This document shows, one piece after another, positions 23,288 through 30,979 of a stretch of DNA of 46,968 nucleotides. The notes under the pieces are model-generated. The model saw only the letters and a program-made list of their open reading frames with translations. It did no database searches and was not told the origin of the DNA. Origin of the DNA: an uncultured Bacteroidales bacterium (GTDB lineage: Bacteria > Bacteroidota > Bacteroidia > Bacteroidales > Bacteroidaceae). Numbering within the stretch: the first letter of the stretch is position 1; each line of letters starts with the position of its first letter. The translations under genes were made by a program, and so were the position numbers. The stretch is from NCBI GenBank assembly GCA_902788275.1, contig CADAJV010000022.1, forward strand, positions 1 through 46,968. The letters run 5' to 3'.

Positions 23288-23613
23288 TTATCGATTTCAA
23301 CACAATGCCAACCACAGTGCTTGAAAACTTCAAGGGCGGTGAGAAACACATGGAAGCAAAAATGTACTGGGACGGTACCACTCGCGTCATGAAGGCACGC
23401 CTGATTCCCGGAGCAAGCATCGGACTACACACCCACGAAGGCAGTTGCGAGTTTATCTTTATCCTGAGCGGCGAGGGTACTCTGATTGACGACGGCTCTT
23501 CAATCCCTGTTCATGCAGGTCAGTGCAACTACTGTCCCGAGGGACATTCCCACAGCTTAATCAACACCGGAACAGAACCGCTTGACTTCATGGCCGCAGT
23601 GCCGAAACAATAG
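23284..23613 (+). CDS. Cupin-domain protein
   Basis: A 109-residue single-domain cupin. Motif 1 is GASIGLHTHEGSCEFIFILSGEGT (metal-ligand His-x-His...Glu) and motif 2 is GQCNYCPEGHSHSLINTG (about 79-96) with the last His. Such small cupins bind metal and often act as isomerases or sensors, and the ligand here is unknown. It is translationally coupled to the YolD-like gene (ATGA overlap), the third gene of the polymerase operon. A cupin in this position is unusual. Confidence 0.9.
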   Translation: MIIDFNTMPTTVLENFKGGEKHMEAKMYWDGTTRVMKARLIPGASIGLHTHEGSCEFIFILSGEGTLIDDGSSIPVHAGQCNYCPEGHSHSLINTGTEPLDFMAAVPKQ

Positions 23614-23643
23614 AGAAAGTCTTGGTGTCTCCCGTCGCAAACC

Positions 23644-24318
23644 TCAATAGGGAAGCATAAAGGTGGTGAGGCCTTTTCCCTCTTGATTTACGACAAAGGC
23701 AACAGAGTCACGCCCTGCCACCAAATCATCTGCATATCCGCGCAGCGGACAAGAAAGATAAACTGTGCGCGTAAATGCCTCTGCATCACCATTCTGATCG
23801 TGATACAAATATAGTATCAACTGCTTGTATCCGTCCTCTTTCTCTTCTATTCCCTTGTCAATAAAAGCCACGATGTGTGACTGGTCCTTACCCTGCACAA
23901 GCATTCGGGCGTTGATATAGGCACCGCCGCGCCATATCGACTGTATGGTGCAGGAGGCCATCTTCATATCATCAACATCACTCTGGGGCTCAGGAGCAAA
24001 CGCCAGTGAAAAGCTGTGAAGGGTTGCTGCTTTCTCTTGTAGGGTATAAAGACATATGGCCCTATAGACGGTGTCTGGCTTTAATCCTTTGGAGTCTGAG
24101 ATTTGATATTTGATATTCAATTCCCCATTGGTCCCAGCCTCTGACCACCCATATATTGTACCGTCGTCTAATATCATAGATACCGCCGTCCCGCTACCAT
24201 CGGTACGGATGTCGGCGAAATCGGTAACATAAGCCGGTGCCCATGAGTCATCATCAGAGCAGGAGCATAGCACTACTGCAGCCGTGACAAACAGCAATAT
24301 CGTAAGCCTAATTCTCAC
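23644..24318 (-). CDS. NigD-like lipoprotein
   Basis: An exported protein of about 224 residues from the GTG at 24318 (MRIRLTILLFVTAAVVLCSC), which makes a standard lipoprotein signal with Cys in VLCSC. An ATG at 24354 would add 12 residues and overlap the upstream gene by 47 bases, and I prefer the shorter form. The mature part (YVTDFADIRTDGSGTAVSMILDDG, ending DSVAFVVNQEGKGL) fits the NigD-like family of Bacteroidetes, described from nigericin-like/bacteriocin-associated loci and of unknown mechanism. It overlaps the acyltransferase gene end by 11 bases, as in an operon. Confidence 0.72.
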   Translation of the reverse strand: MRIRLTILLFVTAAVVLCSCSDDDSWAPAYVTDFADIRTDGSGTAVSMILDDGTIYGWSEAGTNGELNIKYQISDSKGLKPDTVYRAICLYTLQEKAATLHSFSLAFAPEPQSDVDDMKMASCTIQSIWRGGAYINARMLVQGKDQSHIVAFIDKGIEEKEDGYKQLILYLYHDQNGDAEAFTRTVYLSCPLRGYADDLVAGRDSVAFVVNQEGKGLTTFMLPY

Positions 24319-25483
24319 CTGTAGCCTTATAGTAATTATAGAGGGGATTAGCATACATTAGCAATATCTCATGACGAAGATAATCGGCATCTGGATTGTC
24401 TAAGTCCACCAAGGCAATACGCTCATCAAGATATTTCTCAAAGGCTGCACACTGATCTGAGGTGAAATGCTCTTTTATCTCAAGCAGATTCACATTCTTA
24501 TCACCACCCTCATCGCCAAGCATATAGGCCGCAATAAAGTTGCTTGGGAAAAGCTTGTAATTGCGGTGAATCTCTTCATTTATCTTATCACGCAGCAGCA
24601 GGAAGATATCATTGTTCGGCGTATTGGGGTCTATGGTGGATAACCATGTGTTAAGACAAGGAGCCGCCTTATAGTGCACCTCGCCCTTCCAACCGAAGAT
24701 ACCCGTACGCATATTTATGAGATCATCGTTGGGAGCTTTCTGATGGTCAGGGTTGTCACGCTTCTGCTGCATCTCCTTTGCCTTGAGATAATCGCATGGA
24801 TCATATTCATAGCTGATAGCTGTGGGCACAAGATTTAGCTGCTGCAGGCGCTCAATAAGCGAGCCCTCTCCACCCATGCCAAACATCTTGATCACGCTGC
24901 GCTGGGTAATATCGTTGGAATCCTTGGCCCTACCCTGTCGCTGTGCTATCCAGATGTTCTCTTTCTTCTGCTGTATGGCATAATGCATATAGCCACTTAT
25001 CTGAATGCTGGAGGCCAGTTGCTGACGGATTGTCAAGCCGCGATGAACAATAAACGACTTATTAACACGCACCAGTTTCTCTATCCAGGGATAGATAAGC
25101 AGATTGTCGCCAATGGCGATCTCCGTGGTGTTGCTGAATCCGTTGTCAAGCAGCAGCACACTTAGGAAGGCGCTGTCAAGCACTATGTCACGATGATTGC
25201 TGATAAAGGTATAGTTGCCCGTCTTATCGACAGCGCTGCTGTCCATGCTCATACCGCTGCTCTTGTCTGCTGCAAGCTGCTTGAGAAACGGATAGCAGAA
25301 TGCTTTCTGAAAATCAAGCGATGTTTGGCAGCTCCTCGCTTTGGCAGCAAAGACGTCAAATGGCATCTGCGGAAAGACCATGCCTATCACCTCGCGAAAT
25401 TGAGAATCGGCAATCAACTCCTCTATCACTGCGGGGAGCTCTTCGGCTGTATATGGGCGTATATCTTTATAAATATCTGTCAT
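24308..25483 (-). CDS. PlsC-type acyltransferase-like protein
   Basis: 391 residues. The centre has the acyltransferase HxxxxD motif (FISNHRDIVLDSAFL, about 95-109), a KSFIVHRG segment and IAQRQGRAKD, a pattern like that of glycerolphosphate acyltransferases. I recall Bacteroidetes proteins of this kind called 1-acyl-sn-glycerol-3-phosphate acyltransferases. It would act on membrane lipid at the cytoplasmic face. Start ATG. It follows ddl by 6 bases in the PASTA-rluD-ddl run, so a link to envelope synthesis is plausible. Confidence 0.8.
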   Translation of the reverse strand: MTDIYKDIRPYTAEELPAVIEELIADSQFREVIGMVFPQMPFDVFAAKARSCQTSLDFQKAFCYPFLKQLAADKSSGMSMDSSAVDKTGNYTFISNHRDIVLDSAFLSVLLLDNGFSNTTEIAIGDNLLIYPWIEKLVRVNKSFIVHRGLTIRQQLASSIQISGYMHYAIQQKKENIWIAQRQGRAKDSNDITQRSVIKMFGMGGEGSLIERLQQLNLVPTAISYEYDPCDYLKAKEMQQKRDNPDHQKAPNDDLINMRTGIFGWKGEVHYKAAPCLNTWLSTIDPNTPNNDIFLLLRDKINEEIHRNYKLFPSNFIAAYMLGDEGGDKNVNLLEIKEHFTSDQCAAFEKYLDERIALVDLDNPDADYLRHEILLMYANPLYNYYKATGEN

Positions 25484-25489
25484 TATTAT

Positions 25490-26485
25490 CTATGCGTTAA
25501 AAGAGTCTTCTATTATCTCGGCTATCACCTCGCCGGGCTCGCGTCCGGCAGCACGTATCTGCTGAGGAATAAAGCTGGTGGCTGTCATGCCGGGGGTGGT
25601 GTTGACTTCAAGCATGTTGATAGTCTCCTTGCCCCGGGCCCCGGTAAGGATGTAGTCCACACGGATAATGCCACGGCATCCCAGTATGTCATATATAGCT
25701 GAAGTCAGTTTGCTTACGCGGTCAGCTGTGGAGGGGTCTATGCGTGCAGGGGTAATCTCATCTACCTTGCCATTGTATTTGGCATCGTAATCAAAGAATT
25801 CCTGGGTTGTCACCACCTCGGTTATGGGAAACACATAGCTGCCCTTCTTGGTCTTATAGCAGCCGCATGTTATTTCGGTTCCGTCAATAAACGACTCCAC
25901 CATCACGTCATTATCCTCAGCAAAGGCCACCTTGAGTGCAGGGCGCAGCTCTTCTGTCTTCTTCACCTTGGTTACGCCAAAGCTACTGCCGTCATCTGCC
26001 GGCTTCACGAAGCACGGCAGTCCAACCTTGTCAATAATATCCTCATCGCTAACCAACTGCTCCTGACCCTTGCGGATAAGTATGCTCTCAGCCACGGTCA
26101 CGCCAAAGGAACGCAGAAAATTGTTGAGTGCAAACTTGTTGAAGGTCAGAGCTTCCACCAGCACGCCGCTGGTAGAGTATGGCATACGAATAAGGTCAAA
26201 ATAGCCTTGCAGTATGCCATTTTCGCCAGGTGTTCCATGTATGGTTATATAGGCAAAATCAGGCTTTATCTTTGTACCGCCGCTAATGAAGGAGAAATCA
26301 TTGCGGTCAACGGCAACACGGGTGCCGTCAGGCAGCAAGGCCTCCCACTTGAGGCCAGTGAGCTCCACTATATAGCAGTCGTAAACATCTTTATCGATAA
26401 ACGAGTATATACCTTGAGCACTGCGTATCGACACATCGTGCTCTGAGCTATCGCCACCGGCTACTATTGCTATTATCTTTTTCAT
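25490..26485 (-). CDS. ddl: D-alanine--D-alanine ligase
   Basis: It joins two D-Ala for the peptidoglycan stem. ATP-grasp landmarks are the N-terminal IVAGGDSSEHDVSIRSA (phosphate/substrate region), HGTPGENGILQG, KPADDGSSFGVTKVK (about 160-174) and the metal-binding LEVNTTPGMTATSFIPQ near the end. I chose the ATG at 26485, since the first Met of the open frame is a TTG one codon upstream. 331 residues is normal. The rluD gene lies about 90 bases upstream, a common ddl neighbour in Bacteroidetes. Confidence 0.96.
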   Translation of the reverse strand: MKKIIAIVAGGDSSEHDVSIRSAQGIYSFIDKDVYDCYIVELTGLKWEALLPDGTRVAVDRNDFSFISGGTKIKPDFAYITIHGTPGENGILQGYFDLIRMPYSTSGVLVEALTFNKFALNNFLRSFGVTVAESILIRKGQEQLVSDEDIIDKVGLPCFVKPADDGSSFGVTKVKKTEELRPALKVAFAEDNDVMVESFIDGTEITCGCYKTKKGSYVFPITEVVTTQEFFDYDAKYNGKVDEITPARIDPSTADRVSKLTSAIYDILGCRGIIRVDYILTGARGKETINMLEVNTTPGMTATSFIPQQIRAAGREPGEVIAEIIEDSFNA

Positions 26486-26577
26486 CAATATATTATTAGA
26501 TATCGTAAATGTTTATATATGTTGTAACTTCATCTCAACCCCTTTTCAGCCTATTATTGGGAGAAGGAAAGGGCATC

Positions 26578-27693
26578 TTAATTCTGTTTGACAAATTCCT
26601 CCCACAGGTCTATCAGCTGCTGGAAGTCTGGTGCCCACGGCGAGTCGAAATGCATCTGTTTTCTGGTTGTGGGATGCTCAAACCCCAGTGTCTTGGCGTG
26701 AAGTGCCTGTCTGGGGCATGCTTCAAAGCAGCGTTTCACAAACTGCATATAACTGCTCTCGCGCGTTCCTCTTAATATCTGGTCACCACCATAGCGCTCG
26801 TCGTTGAAGAGCGGGTGGCCTATATGCTTCATGTGCGCCCTTATCTGGTGCGTACGCCCTGTTTCCAAGCGACACTCCACCAGTGTGACAAAGCCATAGC
26901 GGCGCAACACTCTCCAGTGGGTCACGGCATTCTTGCCTTGATCTGACTGCGGGTCAAAAACAGCCATCTTAAGTCTGTCCTTGGGATCACGTCCTATGTT
27001 GCCCTCTATGCGGCCAGTCATCTCGTCGAAGTCGCCCCACACCAGGGCATTATATAGGCGCGATGTCGTTTTGTTGAAAAACTGCACTCCCAGCCTAGTC
27101 TTGGCAATGGCCGTCTTGGCAATGACCAGCAGTCCGCTGGTGTCTTTGTCTATTCGGTGTACGAGTCCCACCTCGGGGTCGTTGGCGTCAAAATCGCTGT
27201 CATCCTTCAGGTGCCAGGCCAGAGCATTAACCAGCGTGCCGGTATAGTTGCCGCATCCGGGGTGCACCACCAGGCCGGCAGGCTTGTTTACCACAAGCAG
27301 GTCATCGTCCTCATACACCACGTCCAGCGGGATATCCTCCGGCTCAATGGTAGTCTCATAGCGCGGACGGTCAAGCATCACGCTCACTGTGTCGAGGGGT
27401 TTAACCTTATAGTTGCTCTTTACAGGCTTACCGTTGACATGGATGAAACCTGCCTCGGCAGCCTTCTGTATGCGGTTGCGCGACACGTCCTGAAGGTGTT
27501 CAATGAGAAACTTGTCCACCCTTAGCAGACTCTGTCCCTTGTCGGCAACCACACGGAAGTGCTCAAAGAGCTCAGAGACCTCCGCGTTTTCGGAGTTGTC
27601 AAGGATGTCAGGACTTTCAGATAGACTTGAACAACCATAATCCTCTGATTCCATAGGGTTTTTAGCCAATATGTCTTGTTCTTGTCCTGTCAT
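26578..27693 (-). CDS. RluD-type pseudouridine synthase
   Basis: It isomerises uridines in 23S rRNA. There is an N-terminal extension of about 45 residues (Ser/Glu-rich), an S4 RNA-binding domain (LLRVDKFLIEHLQDVSRNRIQKAAEAGFIHVNGK, about 56-90) and the catalytic motif GLVHRIDKDTSGLLV (about 176-190) with the essential Asp. GRTHQIRAHMKHIGHP also fits. 371 residues. Whether it is RluD itself or a paralogue of the RluA family I cannot tell. The upstream gene is the PASTA protein, 33 bases away, with a 7-bp repeat array across the junction. Confidence 0.94.
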   Translation of the reverse strand: MTGQEQDILAKNPMESEDYGCSSLSESPDILDNSENAEVSELFEHFRVVADKGQSLLRVDKFLIEHLQDVSRNRIQKAAEAGFIHVNGKPVKSNYKVKPLDTVSVMLDRPRYETTIEPEDIPLDVVYEDDDLLVVNKPAGLVVHPGCGNYTGTLVNALAWHLKDDSDFDANDPEVGLVHRIDKDTSGLLVIAKTAIAKTRLGVQFFNKTTSRLYNALVWGDFDEMTGRIEGNIGRDPKDRLKMAVFDPQSDQGKNAVTHWRVLRRYGFVTLVECRLETGRTHQIRAHMKHIGHPLFNDERYGGDQILRGTRESSYMQFVKRCFEACPRQALHAKTLGFEHPTTRKQMHFDSPWAPDFQQLIDLWEEFVKQN

Positions 27694-27702
27694 CTTTCTA
27701 AT

Positions 27703-27729
27703 TCCTAACTCCTACCTCCTAACTCCTAG
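27703..27729. repeat. 7-bp array at the PASTA/rluD junction
   Basis: TCCTA occurs at 27703, 27710, 27717 and 27724, exactly 7 bases apart (TCCTAAC, TCCTACC, TCCTAAC, TCCTAGA). The last unit overlaps the stop codon of the PASTA gene. Confidence 0.7.
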
Positions 27730-28415
27730 AATATCTCCAGTATGTCTCCAGCTATGGCACCGATGGTGTCACCGTAGGTTTCCTCAAACTCCAGTTCATC
27801 TATCATATAGTGACCGTTGCCGACAACCAGACGTATGGGCTCGTTGATGTCGATTCGGGTACCCACCGACACATTGCAGCCCTTATACCTTACTGAGTAA
27901 ACCCAGTCCTTCTCGCCGTCAATAAACTCCGGCTCACCCAATGTGAAACCCATAGAGCGCAGTTTAGCTGTTGCCTCGCGATAGGACATATTGTCCGCCA
28001 CATCTGGCAGCACCAACGTAGGAGCATGGTCGGAGTTGACTGTCAGTCCGATGGTGCGGCCTATCTTCACCTTGTTGCCGGCATTGATAGTCTGCCCGCA
28101 CACCAGGCCCGGGGCAATGTCGCGGTTGTATATGGAGTCGCGTATCTCGCCATACAGTTCCAGGGCATCCAGTCGCTCCATGGCCTGCTTGACAGTAAGA
28201 CCATTCAGGTTGGGCACCTCCACCTCATCGCCGTGGCGGGTATAAATGACGCTGGCCCAATACGCACAGGCAATGAAGACAGCCAAGACTATCATCATTG
28301 CCAGCACATTCTTCCACAGCGGATATTTCTTCTTGGCAGGATTTTTGCCTTCGCTGTCGGTATTAGTATTTTGACTGCCCCTCAGGACTTCCTGCTCCGC
28401 GTCAGTTGACACCAT
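27726..28415 (-). CDS. PASTA-domain membrane protein
   Basis: 229 residues with a cytoplasmic N-terminus of about 34, one transmembrane helix (VLAMMIVLAVFIACAYWASV, about 36-55) and about three extracytoplasmic PASTA repeats beginning VEVPNLNGLTVKQAMERLDAL, CGQTINAGNKVKIGRTIGLTV and LPDVADNMSYREATAKLRSMG. PASTA domains recognise muropeptide or beta-lactam-like ligands. Here there is no kinase domain, as usual for Bacteroidetes PASTA proteins next to rluD and ddl. Start ATG. It probably heads the five-gene operon to the NigD-like gene, although I see no clear promoter. Confidence 0.93.
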   Translation of the reverse strand: MVSTDAEQEVLRGSQNTNTDSEGKNPAKKKYPLWKNVLAMMIVLAVFIACAYWASVIYTRHGDEVEVPNLNGLTVKQAMERLDALELYGEIRDSIYNRDIAPGLVCGQTINAGNKVKIGRTIGLTVNSDHAPTLVLPDVADNMSYREATAKLRSMGFTLGEPEFIDGEKDWVYSVRYKGCNVSVGTRIDINEPIRLVVGNGHYMIDELEFEETYGDTIGAIAGDILEIF

Positions 28416-28458
28416 GCGCGTTCTTGTTTAATTGATAATTGACAATTTTTAGAAGTTA

Positions 28459-28552
28459 AGCCTCTCCTCAGTCCTCCACTCAAGGGAGGGAGCCCTGGCG
28501 TCAGAGTCCTCCCCTCTGAGGAAGGAGTCAGAGAGAGGGGGCTCCTGTCTCC
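28459..28552. repeat. GC-rich palindromic repeat downstream of the zinc metallopeptidase gene
   Basis: CCTC/GAGG-rich stretch with GGAGCCC (28489-28495) inverted at GGGCTCC (28539-28545), and an inner CTCCCCTCTGAGGAAGGAG. It may serve as terminator for the minus-strand gene and resembles the Bacteroidetes repeat seen in the coding region at 34612-34650. Confidence 0.5.
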
Positions 28553-29428
28553 CTACAACTGGCTATCACTCAGCTGGAAGGTGTTGCCGCGTCTCATGTC
28601 ACCAGTGCTGAGACCCAGCTTAAGCCACTTCATGCGCTGTGCCGAGGTGCCGTGGGTAAAGGTTTCGGGCTGTGAGTAGCCCTGCGCCTTCTCCTGCAGA
28701 TAGTTGTCGCCAATCACCTCAGCGCAACGAATGGCCTCCTCCAGGTCACCGTCCTCCAGCGAGCCAAACATCTTGTTGTCATGGTGAGCCCAAACACCGG
28801 CGTAGAAGTCGGCCAGCAGCTCCAGACGCACACTGATGCGGTTGGCGTCAGTCTTGTTCATCTTGCTCATCTGCTGATGGGCCTGTCCAAGGGTGCCGAG
28901 CAGGTACTCCACGTGGTGGCCCACCTCATGGGCAATCACATAGGCGTAGGCAAAGTCGCCGTCAGCACCCAGCTGCCGCTTCATCGAGGTAAAGAATGAC
29001 AAGTCAATGTAGAGGCACTGGTCACCCGAACAGTAGAAGGGGCCCATGCTCGACATGCCGTTGCCGCAGCGTGTCTGCACGCTGCCGGTGTAGAGCACCA
29101 TCTTGGGCGGTGTATAGGTCTTGCCCATCTGCTTAAACACCTCTGTCCATACGTCCTCCGTTCCGGCCAGGATCTGGCGTGAGAATTTTGCCAGCTCCTG
29201 TTCCTCCGGAGTAAACTCACGCTGCGGGGCGGTCTGCTCCTGCGCTCCGCTGGTGAGGCTGCCCAGGTCAACCGAAGAGATAAGGCTGCCCAGATCGCCG
29301 CCGCTCAGCAGCATCATAACCACGGCAATCAGTATGCCGCCCAGTCCGCCGATGCCAGCCTTTTGCATGCCACTCATGCCGCGGCGGTCATCGACATTAG
29401 AGCTTTCGCGTCGTCCGTTAAGTTTCAT
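28553..29428 (-). CDS. Neutral zinc metallopeptidase (YpfJ family)
   Basis: 291 residues from the ATG giving MKLNGRRESSNVDDRRGMSG. The first ATG of the open frame, 12 codons up, adds no recognisable sequence. The N-terminus is cytoplasmic, a hydrophobic helix (IGGLGGILIAVVMMLL, about 26-41) anchors it, and the catalytic domain has YVIAHEVGHHVEYLLG with the HExxH zinc motif at about 168-172. Also present are CSGDQCLYIDLSFF and ELLADFYAGVWAHH, whose Glu is the third zinc ligand. Substrates are unknown. Confidence 0.94.
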   Translation of the reverse strand: MKLNGRRESSNVDDRRGMSGMQKAGIGGLGGILIAVVMMLLSGGDLGSLISSVDLGSLTSGAQEQTAPQREFTPEEQELAKFSRQILAGTEDVWTEVFKQMGKTYTPPKMVLYTGSVQTRCGNGMSSMGPFYCSGDQCLYIDLSFFTSMKRQLGADGDFAYAYVIAHEVGHHVEYLLGTLGQAHQQMSKMNKTDANRISVRLELLADFYAGVWAHHDNKMFGSLEDGDLEEAIRCAEVIGDNYLQEKAQGYSQPETFTHGTSAQRMKWLKLGLSTGDMRRGNTFQLSDSQL

Positions 29429-29510
29429 GACTAAAATGATAGAATAAACAAAAGAAATTTTCAATCCCTGCCGTTAAGCAGAGATGCAAATTTCTTTTAT
29501 TATAGGATTA

Positions 29511-30074
29511 TTACTTTGCGCGGTTAACGTATGAGCCGTCGCGGGTGTCCACCTCTATAAGCTCGCCCTCATTAATAAACAGAGGCACGCGCACGGTGGC
29601 ACCGGTCTCCACGGTGGCCGGCTTGGTGGCGTTGGTGGCAGTGTTACCCTTCTCGCCCGGCTCGGTATAGGTAATCTTCAGCACCGTCTTGACCGGCATC
29701 TCGGCATACAGGATAGTCTCGGTGTCGGCATCACTGACCACGTCAACAATGTCAGACTCCTTCATATAGTCAACACCGGTAATCATGTCGCGGGCAATCA
29801 CCACGTCATCCCAAGTCTCCTGGTTGAGGAAATGCAGCTCATCGCCCTCAGCATAGCTGAACTGGAAGGGGCGGCGCTCCACGCGCACATCCTCCAGAGC
29901 CTCACCGATATTAAAGCGGCGCTCAAGCACATTACCGCTGACCACATCCTTGAGGGTGGTGCGCATGATAGTGTTACCTTTTCCTGGCTTAACGTGCAGG
30001 AAGTCGATACAGAAGTACAGCTTGCCATCCAGGCGGATGCAGGTACCTTTCTTAATGTCCTGTGACTTAATCAT
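29511..30074 (-). CDS. efp: Translation elongation factor P
   Basis: EF-P relieves ribosome stalling at poly-proline. 187 residues with the KOW-like N-domain (MIKSQDIKKGTCIRLDGKLYFCIDFLHVKPGKG), where the Lys in PGKG is the site modified in other bacteria, and two OB domains (VVIARDMITGVDYMKESDIVDV, GEKGNTATNATKPATVETGA). The C-terminal VDTRDGSYVNRAK is typical. Start ATG, with a TAACTTCG-type promoter about 95 bases upstream. The modification enzymes are not in the window. Confidence 0.97.
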   Translation of the reverse strand: MIKSQDIKKGTCIRLDGKLYFCIDFLHVKPGKGNTIMRTTLKDVVSGNVLERRFNIGEALEDVRVERRPFQFSYAEGDELHFLNQETWDDVVIARDMITGVDYMKESDIVDVVSDADTETILYAEMPVKTVLKITYTEPGEKGNTATNATKPATVETGATVRVPLFINEGELIEVDTRDGSYVNRAK

Positions 30075-30169
30075 AATAATAATTTATTGTTTTGTTAAAA
30101 TAGTTCGACAGTTGCCGGACCCGGCTTTATCTCAAATAACTGACAGTTATTGGTTGACGGTTATTGGCG

Positions 30170-30177
30170 CGAAGTTA
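30170..30177 (-). promoter_or_regulatory. TAACTTCG-type -7 box of efp
   Basis: Minus strand TAACTTCG followed by CGCC, about 95 bases upstream of the efp ATG. The usual TTTG 19 bases further up is not clear. Confidence 0.5.
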
Positions 30178-30293
30178 CAAAAAATATCTTACAACACCCC
30201 CGATTGACAGCTAAAAACAACATCTTTACACAAAAAAAACACATAGCACCACATTTTTTGCCTCACGATAACGGCCATTAACAAAAAAATGCT

Positions 30294-30301
30294 TAACTTC
30301 G
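30294..30301 (+). promoter_or_regulatory. TAACTTCG-type -7 box of rpmH
   Basis: TAACTTCG followed by CAGCC, 42 bases before the rpmH ATG. No clean -33 box. Confidence 0.55.
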
Positions 30302-30343
30302 CAGCCGCAAATCAAGTAAATAACTGAAAAAAGACATACAAAA

Positions 30344-30502
30344 ATGAAAAGAACATTTCAACCCCACAACAGAAAGCGCAATAACAAGCACGGTTTCCGT
30401 CAGCGCATGTCCACCAAGAACGGTCGCCGAGTGCTCGCAATGCGCCGCGCTAAAGGTCGCAAGAAACTCTCCGTTTCCAACGAGGTACACGGAAAGAAGT
30501 AA
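30344..30502 (+). CDS. rpmH: 50S ribosomal protein L34
   Basis: A 52-residue, Lys/Arg-rich 50S protein. The N-terminus [20 protein letters not shown] and the [22 protein letters not shown] core are unmistakable. In many bacteria rpmH is beside rnpA, but in Bacteroidetes it often stands alone, as here. It is between its own promoter (30294) and a terminator (30530). Confidence 0.98.
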   Translation: MKRTFQPHNRKRNNKHGFRQRMSTKNGRRVLAMRRAKGRKKLSVSNEVHGKK

Positions 30503-30529
30503 GCAGCCACATCTTGCAGCTGCATATAG

Positions 30530-30563
30530 CGGGCAGGCTTTCCCACAGCAGAGAGCCTGCCCG
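30530..30563 (+). terminator. Intrinsic terminator of rpmH
   Basis: CGGGCAGGCT (30530-30539) pairs perfectly with AGCCTGCCCG (30554-30563). TTGTAATATAT follows. Confidence 0.85.
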
Positions 30564-30575
30564 TTGTAATATATC

Positions 30576-30757
30576 ATTAACCACGGATTATTCGGATTGA
30601 ACGGATAGGTTAACGAAAACGATAACGATAACGAAAATCCGTCAGATCCGTGCGTTCTGTGTTTATTAACCACGGATTATTCCGATTGAACGGATAGGTT
30701 AACGAAAACGATAACGAAAACGAAAAAAATCTGTGAGATCTGTGAAATCTGTGTGAG
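30576..30757. repeat. 89-bp tandem duplication with (A)CGATAACGAAAA stretches
   Basis: ATTAACCACGGATTATTC starts at 30576 and recurs with one change at 30665, 89 bases later. Both copies continue through AACGGATAGGTTAACGAAAACGATAACGA. It fills most of the gene-free stretch 30564-30904. The remainder is AT-rich with a GCCGCTTCGCTCTCGCGGC hairpin near 30790-30808. Confidence 0.75.
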
Positions 30758-30904
30758 ATTAATCCCCAGCCGGGACTTCGATAAATTTGCCGCTTCGCTC
30801 TCGCGGCTCCTTTAGTTTTTGTTATAACTTTTGAAAGCACACCGGGTATTGGATTGATAACAGCAGGTATATTACTACCATTTTTTAACGTGCGGCTCGG
30901 CAGG

Positions 30905-30920
30905 TTGGCATAGTTCTTGC
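30905..30920 (+). promoter_or_regulatory. Sigma-54-type (-24/-12) promoter of clpC
   Basis: TTGGCATAGTTCTTGC: GG of TGGCA (-24) and GC of TTGC (-12) are exactly 12 bases apart, the spacing required by RpoN holoenzyme. The start site would be near 30932, giving a leader of 48 bases. No TAnnTTTG box is close. Confidence 0.6.
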
Positions 30921-30979
30921 ATTATGGGGGGAAAGGTTGATTAAAAAATATAACACACACACCATTCTATCTAAACGAA

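Noticed and set aside
30293..30840. Minus-strand frames reading SFSLSFSLTYPFN
   Set aside because: They arise from the 89-bp duplication and lie antisense to rpmH.
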